Part shown: positions 1-4,670 of the stretch, in pieces
How positions within the stretch are numbered: position 1 is the first letter of the stretch
Layout of the letters: every line of letters begins with the position of its first letter
Source: Bacillota bacterium
Lineage (GTDB): Bacteria > Bacillota > Dethiobacteria > SKNC01
DNA: 5,396 nucleotides
Direction: 5' to 3'
Assembly (NCBI GenBank): GCA_007121375.1
Contig: SKLX01000116.1
Span: forward strand, 1 to 5,396
Program-made: the position numbers and the translations under genes
Notes under the pieces: generated by a model
Database searches by the model: none
What the model saw: only the letters and a program-made list of their open reading frames with translations
What the model was told of the DNA's origin: nothing

Positions 1-76
1 ACATAAAGGCTGCTAGGGGCAATGCAATTAATGCAGCCCAGTTTTTGTTTCTATCTTTATCCATCGTTAACAGCAT
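1..76 (-). CDS. N-terminal fragment of a leftward gene, possible membrane or secreted protein
   Basis: A leftward reading frame starts at the ATG at 76-74 and runs off the left edge after 25 codons (MLLTMDKDRNKNWAALIALP, then LAAFM). The start is supported by a strong SD, GAGGAGGG, on the minus strand at 90-83 with 6 nt spacing. A second ATG at 64-62 is in frame but has a worse SD distance. After a short charged segment (DKDRNKN) the sequence becomes hydrophobic from about residue 13, consistent with the start of a transmembrane segment or signal anchor. Too little is visible to assign a family. The gene is divergent from the DUF1786 unit. Confidence 0.65.
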   Translation of the reverse strand, partial: MLLTMDKDRNKNWAALIALPLAAFM

Positions 77-100
77 TAAAATCCCTCCTCTAAGTTTATT

Positions 101-128
101 TTTCTAATAATTTAGTTTTTTTATTCAA
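101..128 (-). promoter_or_regulatory. weak candidate promoter for the left-edge gene
   Basis: On the minus strand, TTGAAT (128-123) and TAGAAA (106-101) are separated by 16 bp and lie just upstream of the SD of the leftward gene. Each hexamer matches its consensus at about four of six positions in very A+T-rich DNA, where chance matches are common. No stronger pair was seen between 77 and 155. Confidence 0.2.
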
Positions 129-154
129 AGAAATTTTTAAGGAAGGGTTTTTAA

Positions 155-235
155 GATGGAGAAAAGGGAGGCAGTTATATTGAAAAGCTGGCAGAAAAGC
201 TGTATGATAACTTTTTAGAAGTTAATAACAAATAA
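155..235 (+). other. possible mini-gene or frameshifted remnant before DUF1786
   Basis: Two overlapping short frames lie here. Frame A runs from ATG 156 to TAG 218 (20 aa, MEKREAVILKSWQKSCMITF) after a fair SD AAGGAAGGG (139-147). Frame B, open from 155 to TAA 233-235, reads DGEKGGSY followed by IEKLAEKLYDNFLEVNNK, which looks more like a real amphipathic, charged protein segment but has no ATG, GTG or TTG. A good SD, GGGAGG (166-171), lies 7-8 nt before ATT 179 (frame B) and TTG 180 (frame A). The options are a leader peptide (frame A), a very small protein using a rare ATT start (frame B), or a remnant in which one indel joins the start of A to the end of B. Its stop lies just before the DUF1786 SD. 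I recognise no family. Confidence 0.25.
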
Positions 236-236
236 C

Positions 237-269
237 AAGGGGAGGTGAAGGCGTTTTACGCCAAGTAAA
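237..269 (+). promoter_or_regulatory. SD, hairpin and start-codon arrangement of the DUF1786 gene
   Basis: The only good SD for the TTG at 270 is AAGGGGAGGTG (237-247), which ends 22 nt before the start, too far for normal initiation. The gap contains a perfect inverted repeat, GGCGT-TTT-ACGCC (250-262). If it folds, the 13 nt are looped out and the effective SD-to-start spacing becomes about 9 nt, which is near optimal. Inference: the hairpin is needed for, or modulates, translation of DUF1786. An alternative is a 7-codon ORF from GTG 245 to TAA 268 coupled to TTG 270, but that GTG overlaps the SD itself and has no separate SD at a usable distance. Confidence 0.5.
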
Positions 270-1304
270 TTGAACAGAAGAATACTTGCTGTAGATGTAG
301 GAGGTGGGACCCAGGACATCCTGGTTTACGATGAGTCCCAGCCCGTTGAGAATAATTATAAAATGATTTTACCTTCTCAAACAACGGTCCTGGCCAGGAA
401 AATTAAAAAACTAACCGGGGATAAAAAGGCAATTTTCCTTGAAGGCCACCTTATGGGAGGAGGCCCCTGCGTCAGGGCTTTGAAGCTTCATTTACGCAGG
501 AATTTACAGGTATACAGCACACCCCAGGCAGCAAAAACCATTAAGGATAACCTGGAAAAAGTTGAGAAAATGGGAGTGGTCATCAGGGATAAGGCTCCCG
601 AAGGGGCCGTGCCCCTTTCCCTGGGAGATATAAACCTGGAGGCCCTGCAAAATTTAATGGATAATTTTGAAATTGAAATGCCTGAAAAATTTGCTGTTGC
701 CGTCCAGGACCATGGGGAGTCTCCGGAAATGAGCAACAGGCTTTTCAGGTTTAAGCACTGGGAAAATTTCATCAAAGGGGGCGGAAATTTGACAGACCTG
801 GCTTACTACCAGGTACCTTCTTACCTGACCCGGATGAAGTCTGTTCAGCAGATCGTCCCCGATTCTTTGCTTATGGATACCTGCACCGCCGCCGTTTGGG
901 GAGCTTTGGAAGATGAATATGTTGCCAGTCACCGGGAAAAAGGATTGACCCTGGTTAATTTAGGCAATCAACACACCCTGGCCGTTCTTTTAAAGGGGTC
1001 TCGCATATATGGACTTTTTGAACATCATACAGGGATTATGTCTCCTTCAGAATTAAATAGCTTTTTGAATAAGTTGAAGTCAGGAGTCCTCACCCACCAA
1101 GAGGTTTTTGACAGCGGTGGCCACGGATGCTATATAAGCAAAGATTACGAAGGTAGTTTTGATTTTACAGCTGTTACGGGTCCTCAGCGCCACCTGGCCA
1201 GGGAGTTGGGCTATTACCAGGCTGCTCCCTATGGGGATATGATGCTTTCCGGTTGCTTTGGCCTGGTAGCAGCAGCCCTTGCCCTGGAGAATGAGGGTAA
1301 TTAA
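270..1304 (+). CDS. DUF1786 family protein, putative ASKHA-fold nucleotide-binding protein
   Basis: 344 aa, about full length for DUF1786, a family of unknown function sometimes labelled 'putative pyruvate formate-lyase activating enzyme'; nothing here supports that label, since there is no CxxxCxxC radical-SAM motif. Visible features are an N-terminal DVGGGTQDIL loop (residues 9-18) resembling the phosphate-1 loop of actin/sugar-kinase/Hsp70 ATPases, GHLMGGGP (59-66), DTCTAAVWGAL (203-213), a possible second phosphate loop VNLGNQHTLAVLL (229-241), GGHGCY (283-288), VTGPQRHL (302-309) and GDMMLSGCFGL (322-332). The His and Cys residues in the C-terminal motifs could be functional. No signal peptide or membrane segment is evident. 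The TTG start is chosen because no ATG, GTG or TTG lies between it and the upstream in-frame TGA (246-248), and the family sequence begins almost at once. The gene converges on the ABC operon with a 17-bp gap and no clear terminator. Family assignment is confident; biochemical role is unknown. Confidence 0.88.
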   Translation: MNRRILAVDVGGGTQDILVYDESQPVENNYKMILPSQTTVLARKIKKLTGDKKAIFLEGHLMGGGPCVRALKLHLRRNLQVYSTPQAAKTIKDNLEKVEKMGVVIRDKAPEGAVPLSLGDINLEALQNLMDNFEIEMPEKFAVAVQDHGESPEMSNRLFRFKHWENFIKGGGNLTDLAYYQVPSYLTRMKSVQQIVPDSLLMDTCTAAVWGALEDEYVASHREKGLTLVNLGNQHTLAVLLKGSRIYGLFEHHTGIMSPSELNSFLNKLKSGVLTHQEVFDSGGHGCYISKDYEGSFDFTAVTGPQRHLARELGYYQAAPYGDMMLSGCFGLVAAALALENEGN

Positions 1305-1321
1305 TAGCTAAATATTAATGA

Positions 1322-2119
1322 TTATTTAATAAGACGACGGCGCATTAAAATCAGGGGAAAGGAAAATAAAAGTACAGCAAATAACAGGATGATAAAAAAG
1401 TGAAGGAAAAGCATTACTGATACCTGGCCTATGGCCAGGTTTCTGCTTATTTCTACGGCATGGAAGAGGGGGGTCATCCAGGCTATTACCTGCACAAAAA
1501 AAGGCATGTTTTTAACGGGAAAGAAAACACCGGAAAATAAAAACATGGGGGTTATAATCAGGGTAAAATAATAAGCATAGGAATCGAAATTAGGGGATAT
1601 GCTGGTCCAAATCATGGCGGTTTCAGCAAAAACAATTCCTACAATAAACAGGAGGGGTGGGGTTAAAAGAACCCAGGGAGAACTGATTAATCCTAAAATA
1701 GTCACGACTGCCAGGAAAACAGTCCCGTATAAAAAGCTTTTAAATGCTCCATAAATAATTTCACCCGTTACTACCTCATCAATGCTCAGGGGAGTAGTAA
1801 TCATGGCATGAAATATTCGGTGAAGCTGCATGCGGGTAAAACTTCCGTAAGTGCATTCAAAGGAGGTTGACCACATGGCCGAGGATACAACCAGCCCCGG
1901 GGCAATATATTGAAGGTAGGATATGCCTTCAACCTCCTCCACGTAAACTCCCAGGCCAAAACCCAGGGCAGCAAGGTATAAAAGGGGTTCTATAAAGTTA
2001 AACATCAGGCTGCTTTTCCAGTGCTTCAAAAAAACCAGAAAGTTTCTATTAAAAACCTTTAAAGCACGAGTGGTTACTTGTGGTTTATAAATATAATACT
2101 TATTAATCAGGTTGACCAT
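1322..2119 (-). CDS. ABC-2 type transporter permease (NodJ/DrrB-like)
   Basis: 265 aa, normal for a single-domain ABC-2 permease. It would form the membrane channel of an exporter with the ATPase encoded immediately upstream. Roughly six hydrophobic segments are visible at about residues 42-60, 70-90, 120-143, 150-172, 182-201 and 236-258. The N-terminus is cytoplasmic-looking and basic, and the C-terminus ends in a positive cluster (MRRRLIK). Family-typical stretches include YIAPGLVVSSAMW (71-83), the loop ITTPLSIDEVV (107-117) and PMFLFSGVFFPV (191-202) before the last segment. The ATG at 2119 has a strong SD, GGGGAGGA, on the minus strand at 2133-2126 with 6 nt spacing, and it overlaps the end of the ATPase gene by 17 bp, implying translational coupling. 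Substrate cannot be deduced: relatives export lipo-oligosaccharides, antibiotics or unknown compounds. Confidence 0.92.
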   Translation of the reverse strand: MVNLINKYYIYKPQVTTRALKVFNRNFLVFLKHWKSSLMFNFIEPLLYLAALGFGLGVYVEEVEGISYLQYIAPGLVVSSAMWSTSFECTYGSFTRMQLHRIFHAMITTPLSIDEVVTGEIIYGAFKSFLYGTVFLAVVTILGLISSPWVLLTPPLLFIVGIVFAETAMIWTSISPNFDSYAYYFTLIITPMFLFSGVFFPVKNMPFFVQVIAWMTPLFHAVEISRNLAIGQVSVMLFLHFFIILLFAVLLFSFPLILMRRRLIK

Positions 2120-3041
2120 TTATAGTCCTCCCCGTTAACTTTAAAAAAACATCTTCCAGGGTAGCCGGTCTTAGAAGTTGGTAAGAAAACGGTATATTTA
2201 TTAATGGCAAATTTTCTAATAATTCCTGTCCGTTGCTGGTAAAAAGATAAAGAAAGTTTCCTTCCCGTCGATAATCATGGCAGCAATCCCCTAACCTTTT
2301 TTTCAGCTCCTGGGGGTCAATAGGGGTCTCCTGGGGTAATCCCAGTTCTATTACTTCTTTACCTATGTGTTTTAATATCAGGTCCCGGGGGCTGCCTTCT
2401 TCTAAAATTTTCCCCCGGTCCATAATTACCAGTCGATCACAAAGGACAGAAGCTTCTTCCAGGTAGTGGGTAGTCAGGATAATGGTAAGGCCCTTTTCTT
2501 TTAAATAACGCAGCTGATCCCATACCAGATGTCGGGCATGGGGGTCAAGGCCGGTGGTAGGTTCATCCAGTACCAGAACCCGGGGATGGTTAATTAAAGA
2601 TCTGGCTATTACCAGGCGTCTTTTCATACCCCCCGAAAGGTTTTCTACAAGGGCATCAGATTTTTCAGAAATACCCATAAACTCTAAAAGTTCCCGGGCC
2701 CTCTTTTGGGCAGTCTTCCTGGGAATATTGAAATAACTGGCAAATAAAATCAGGTTATCTTCCACGCTTAATTCCGGGTCCAGGTTATTGTCCTGGCTTA
2801 CTACTCCCAGGAGGTTTTTAATTTGGGAAGGATTTTTGGAAACTTCCATATCTAAAACTCTAAGTTCTCCTGAAGTAACAGGGGAAAAACAGTACATCAT
2901 TTTAACAACGGTGGTTTTACCTGCACCGTTGGGTCCTAAAAAACCAAAGGATTCTCCCTGCTGAATTTCGAAATCGATGGAATCTACAGCTTTAATTCCA
3001 TTATAAATTTTGGTAAGTTTCTTTCCTTTTACTGCTACCAT
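2103..3041 (-). CDS. ABC transporter ATP-binding protein (NodI/DrrA-like)
   Basis: 312 aa. It hydrolyses ATP to drive the ABC-2 permease encoded directly downstream; cytoplasmic and membrane-associated. All nucleotide-binding motifs are intact: Walker A GPNGAGKT (36-43), Q-loop Gln83 in VVSQDNNLDPELSVEDNL, signature LSGGM (135-139), Walker B VLVLDEP (155-161) with Glu160, D-loop GLD (164-166) and H-loop His191 in TTHYLEEA. A C-terminal extension from about residue 225 ends in RPATLEDVFLKLTGR (291-305), typical of the drug/lipo-oligosaccharide exporter subfamily. The ATG at 3041 follows an AAGGGG SD on the minus strand. The gene is first in a leftward two-gene operon, transcribed from an extended -10 promoter about 35 bp upstream. 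No regulator gene is adjacent, so induction and substrate are unknown. Confidence 0.94.
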   Translation of the reverse strand: MVAVKGKKLTKIYNGIKAVDSIDFEIQQGESFGFLGPNGAGKTTVVKMMYCFSPVTSGELRVLDMEVSKNPSQIKNLLGVVSQDNNLDPELSVEDNLILFASYFNIPRKTAQKRARELLEFMGISEKSDALVENLSGGMKRRLVIARSLINHPRVLVLDEPTTGLDPHARHLVWDQLRYLKEKGLTIILTTHYLEEASVLCDRLVIMDRGKILEEGSPRDLILKHIGKEVIELGLPQETPIDPQELKKRLGDCCHDYRREGNFLYLFTSNGQELLENLPLINIPFSYQLLRPATLEDVFLKLTGRTINGQPD

Positions 3042-3073
3042 ATTATCCCCTTAAACTGTTCTTATCAGGGTAA

Positions 3074-3082
3074 ATTATAACA
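3074..3082 (-). promoter_or_regulatory. extended -10 promoter of the ABC exporter operon
   Basis: The minus strand reads TGTTATAAT at 3082-3074, a perfect TATAAT preceded by TGn, the extended -10 pattern for the primary sigma factor. No good -35 lies 17 bp upstream (ATTTTT), which is tolerated by extended -10 promoters. It is about 33 bp before the ATPase start codon, leaving room for the SD. Confidence 0.65.
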
Positions 3083-3144
3083 TATTCATCAAGGAAAAAA
3101 ATTAGTAAGAATTTTCTTTCTTTTTAAATGTGAAGTTATTAATA

Positions 3145-3153
3145 TGTTATAAT
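3145..3153 (+). promoter_or_regulatory. extended -10 promoter of the zinc-ribbon/nfo operon
   Basis: TGTTATAAT at 3145-3153 is an extended -10 element with a perfect TATAAT. The 17-bp-spaced upstream hexamer (TAAATG, 3125-3130) is a poor -35. Transcription would begin near 3160, about 20 nt before the GTG start, with the SD GGAGG at 3170-3174 inside this short leader. Confidence 0.65.
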
Positions 3154-3181
3154 ATAAAGGATTGTTTCCGGAGGTGGTATA

Positions 3182-3427
3182 GTGATAATAGTTGGGGTAG
3201 GAAACAATATGGTTAAACTGGGTGATGCAGGATATTACAAATGTCCCCGCTGCCACAATGAGTGTCCTTTTTGTGTTATGGAAATATCAAAAAAATTTGA
3301 TGTTTTTTGGATTCCCGTAGCTAAATGGGACAAAAGGTATTACCTGACCTGTACTATATGTAGCTATGGTTACGAGGTTCAAAAAGAGGAAATAAACCAG
3401 TATATAAAAACCGGAGCAGGTGTTTAA
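3182..3427 (+). CDS. small zinc-ribbon protein of unknown function
   Basis: 81 aa. Two CxxC knuckles, C21-PR-C24 and C57-TI-C60, are 32 residues apart and should bind one zinc ion as a zinc ribbon. The centre contains the pattern FDVFWIPVAKWDKRYYLTC (39-57), typical of short bacterial zinc-ribbon proteins in which a hydrophobic FFIPV-like stretch precedes the second knuckle. A second cysteine pair, C28 and C31 (CPFC), makes the N-terminal cluster unusually cysteine-rich. The GTG start is chosen because the SD GGAGG (3170-3174) is 7 nt upstream; the in-frame ATG at codon 10 has no comparable SD. The TAA is 3 bp before the nfo ATG, so the two genes are surely cotranscribed and probably translationally coupled. 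A link to DNA repair is inferred only from this position. Confidence 0.82.
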   Translation: MIIVGVGNNMVKLGDAGYYKCPRCHNECPFCVMEISKKFDVFWIPVAKWDKRYYLTCTICSYGYEVQKEEINQYIKTGAGV

Positions 3428-3430
3428 AAG

Positions 3431-4273
3431 ATGCGCCTGGGATGTCACCTTTCTATAGCTAAAGGTCTGCCTAAATCACTGGAAATGGCCAGGGAAGTAA
3501 AGGCCAGCACCTTTCAATTTTTTACCCGAAACCCCCGGGGAGGATCAGCAAGAAACATTACCACCAGGGAGATAGAAAAGTGGAAGGAATTAAGAAGAAA
3601 TGAAGATCTTTATCCTGTGGTGGGACACCTGCCTTATACTTTGAACCTTGCTGCCTCCAGGGAAGAGACTTATTCTTTCGCCAAAAGGGTTCTTTTAGAA
3701 GACTTGAACCGAATGGAAGAAATTGGTGCCGAATACCTGGTCCTGCATCCCGGAAGTCATGTTAACCAGGGGAGAGAAAAGGGTCTCGTTAAAATTATAA
3801 AGGCCCTGGAGGAATCCCTGTTAAAATTTAAAGGTAATTCCATGCTCCTTTTGGAAACTATGGCTGGCCAGGGTACCGAAATTGGCACTTTGCTTGATAT
3901 AAAAGAGATAATGGATTCCTTGGGCAACCCGGATAGCATGGGAGTTTGCCTGGATACCTGTCATTTATTTGCTGCAGGGTATGACTTTCAAAAAAGGCAA
4001 GAAGTTCAAAGATTGATTGATGATCTGGAAACCCTGGTAGGGCTGGATAAGGCAAAAATATTTCACTTGAGTGATTCCAAATATCCCCTGGGAAGCAAAA
4101 AAGATCGCCACCAGTTTATGGGGAAGGGGTATATTCAAAAAGAAGGGTTCCTTAATGTGCTGAAGGATCCAGTTTTTAAGGATATAACATTTATTCTAGA
4201 GCTTCCTGTTAAAGATTACCTGGAATATAAAGGAGAAATCAAACTTATAAGGGAATGGTTAAAAACTGAATGA
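3431..4273 (+). CDS. nfo: endonuclease IV (AP endonuclease)
   Basis: 280 aa, matching the family length (E. coli Nfo is 285). It cleaves the DNA backbone 5' of abasic sites and removes blocked 3' ends in base excision repair, using three zinc ions in a TIM barrel. By position the full ligand set is present: His66 (VGHLPY), His106 (LHPGSH), Glu142 (LLETMAG), Asp175 and His178 (CLDTCH), His212 (FHLSDS), Asp225 and His227 (KDRH) and Glu257 (ELP). The N-terminal LGCHLSIAKG and the FQFFTRNPRG stretch are also family features. The ATG at 3431 lies 3 bp after the zinc-ribbon stop; only a loose SD (AGCAGG, 3415-3420) is present, so translational coupling is likely. The TGA stop lies inside the stem of the operon terminator. 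Confidence 0.96.
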   Translation: MRLGCHLSIAKGLPKSLEMAREVKASTFQFFTRNPRGGSARNITTREIEKWKELRRNEDLYPVVGHLPYTLNLAASREETYSFAKRVLLEDLNRMEEIGAEYLVLHPGSHVNQGREKGLVKIIKALEESLLKFKGNSMLLLETMAGQGTEIGTLLDIKEIMDSLGNPDSMGVCLDTCHLFAAGYDFQKRQEVQRLIDDLETLVGLDKAKIFHLSDSKYPLGSKKDRHQFMGKGYIQKEGFLNVLKDPVFKDITFILELPVKDYLEYKGEIKLIREWLKTE

Positions 4274-4293
4274 TCCTTTCATTCAGTTTTTTT
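4261..4293 (+). terminator. intrinsic terminator of the zinc-ribbon/nfo operon
   Basis: A perfect 13-bp stem, AAAAACTGAATGA (4261-4273) with TCATTCAGTTTTT (4279-4291), has a 5-nt loop TCCTT and runs into a T tract ending at 4293. The stem is A+T-rich apart from four G-C pairs but long. Its left arm contains the last nfo codons and the TGA stop. The A tract on the left would in principle let it work in both directions. Confidence 0.85.
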
Positions 4294-4300
4294 GACCTTA

Positions 4301-4322
4301 AATTTCTTTAAAATTTCTTTAA
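4301..4322 (+). repeat. two tandem copies of an 11-bp A/T-rich unit
   Basis: AATTTCTTTAA occurs twice head to tail (4301-4311 and 4312-4322), just upstream of and overlapping the -35 region of the glutaredoxin-like promoter. The period is close to one DNA helical turn, so it could act like an UP element or a regulator site; it could also be chance in A+T-rich DNA. Confidence 0.6.
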
Positions 4323-4346
4323 AATACTACGTTTTCCAGTTATAAT
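4318..4346 (+). promoter_or_regulatory. promoter for the glutaredoxin-like gene
   Basis: A perfect -10 TATAAT (4341-4346) is preceded at 17 bp by TTTAAA (4318-4323), which matches TTGACA at four of six positions. The predicted start of transcription near 4353 leaves a leader of about 39 nt before the ATG at 4392. It follows the nfo terminator, marking a new transcription unit. Confidence 0.65.
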
Positions 4347-4391
4347 AATAGTTAAATGGTGATAAACCGGGAAAAGGAGGTAAGAATAATA

Positions 4392-4619
4392 ATGGCTGAG
4401 GAAATTGTTGTCTATACAAAAAGTGGATGTCCTTACTGCAAAAACTTAAAGGAAGAATACACAGAAAAAGGTATACCTTTTAAGGAGATTAATGTATCCA
4501 TGGATGAAGAGGCCAAAAAGTTTGTTAAAGAGGTACTTATGGTTAATAAGGTTCCGGTAACAGTAAAAGATGGGAAACTGGATACTATAGGATATAAGGG
4601 TCAGGGGTGAACAATTTAG
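4392..4619 (+). CDS. glutaredoxin-like protein, probable Uxx-stop selenoprotein
   Basis: Read with the standard code this is a 72-aa glutaredoxin-fold protein ending at TGA 4608-4610. It has a beta strand EIVVYTKSG, the CPYC redox site at Cys13-Cys16, and the cis-proline signature KVPVTV (Pro55). After the last strand (GKLDTIGYKGQG) it stops, without the final helix of classical glutaredoxins. In frame after the TGA come ACA ATT TAG, so decoding TGA as selenocysteine gives a 75-aa protein ending GQG-Sec73-Thr-Ile. This matches what I recall of the 'Uxx-star' glutaredoxin-like (seleno)protein family, where Sec or Cys is third from the end. A SECIS-like hairpin lies at 4622-4643. The expected role is thiol/selenol redox exchange between the CPYC pair and the C-terminal Sec; substrate unknown. 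The ATG at 4392 is chosen for its SD AAGGAGGT (4374-4381); an in-frame ATG at 4356 lies about 3 nt from the predicted transcript start and has no SD. The coordinates given include the Sec extension. Confidence 0.75.
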
Positions 4620-4621
4620 TT

Positions 4622-4643
4622 AATTCGGCCGTGAGCCGGAATT
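4622..4643 (+). promoter_or_regulatory. candidate bacterial SECIS hairpin (alternative: terminator)
   Basis: AATTCGGC (4622-4629) pairs with GCC-G-GAATT (4635-4643) around the loop CGTGA (4630-4634), giving eight base pairs with one bulged G. It starts 11 nt after the TGA at 4608-4610, and 19 nt separate the TGA from the loop; the loop's second base is G. The known bacterial SECIS model asks for a stem-loop about 16-37 nt after the UGA with a G in the first two loop positions, so the fit is good. Against it, TTTATTTTTT follows directly (4642-4651 region), so the hairpin could instead end the transcript. The next gene has no clear promoter of its own, which argues against complete termination. 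Confidence 0.55.
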
Positions 4644-4670
4644 TATTTTTTCCAAGGGAGGGATTTGCCA

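Larger units (their letters stand above)
3074..3153. repeat. 13-bp perfect inverted repeat containing both divergent -10 elements
   Basis: ATTATAACATATT (3074-3086) and AATATGTTATAAT (3141-3153) are exact reverse complements separated by 54 bp. Each arm holds the extended -10 element of one of the two divergent transcription units. This may be only two similar promoters facing apart, but identity extends four bases beyond the 9-nt TGnTATAAT core. Confidence 0.75.

Noticed and set aside
245..268. A 7-codon leader ORF from GTG 245 to TAA 268 just before DUF1786.
   Set aside because: The GTG is part of the SD used by DUF1786 and lacks its own SD at workable distance; the symmetric codons are explained by the hairpin.
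488..932. Minus-strand reading frames of 92-95 codons inside the DUF1786 gene.
   Set aside because: They lie opposite a well-supported gene, resemble no family, and have the composition expected of antisense translation.
1300..1319. ATTAATA (1300-1306) and TATTAAT (1313-1319) could form a hairpin between the convergent DUF1786 and ABC permease genes, as a bidirectional terminator.
   Set aside because: The 7-bp stem is entirely A-T pairs and is not followed by a clean T tract on either strand, so it is too weak to call.
2554..2736. A plus-strand reading frame of 60 codons inside the ABC ATPase gene.
   Set aside because: It is antisense to the conserved Walker B and signature region and has no SD or recognisable domain.
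3757..4055. Minus-strand reading frames of 60-65 codons inside nfo.
   Set aside because: They are antisense to a fully conserved enzyme gene and show no family features.
4271..4273. The TGA ending nfo as another possible selenocysteine codon, since a hairpin is nearby.
   Set aside because: The TGA is inside the hairpin stem instead of upstream of it, the protein is already full length with all ligands, and the read-through peptide is low-complexity.
4356..4391. A longer glutaredoxin-like protein starting at the in-frame ATG 4356.
   Set aside because: This ATG has no SD and sits about 3 nt from the predicted transcription start, while ATG 4392 has a consensus SD and begins at the expected place in the fold.
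4665..4670. TTG 4665 as the yfcE start, adding two residues.
   Set aside because: It is only 2 nt from the SD; ATG 4671 has 8 nt spacing and begins directly at the first beta strand.
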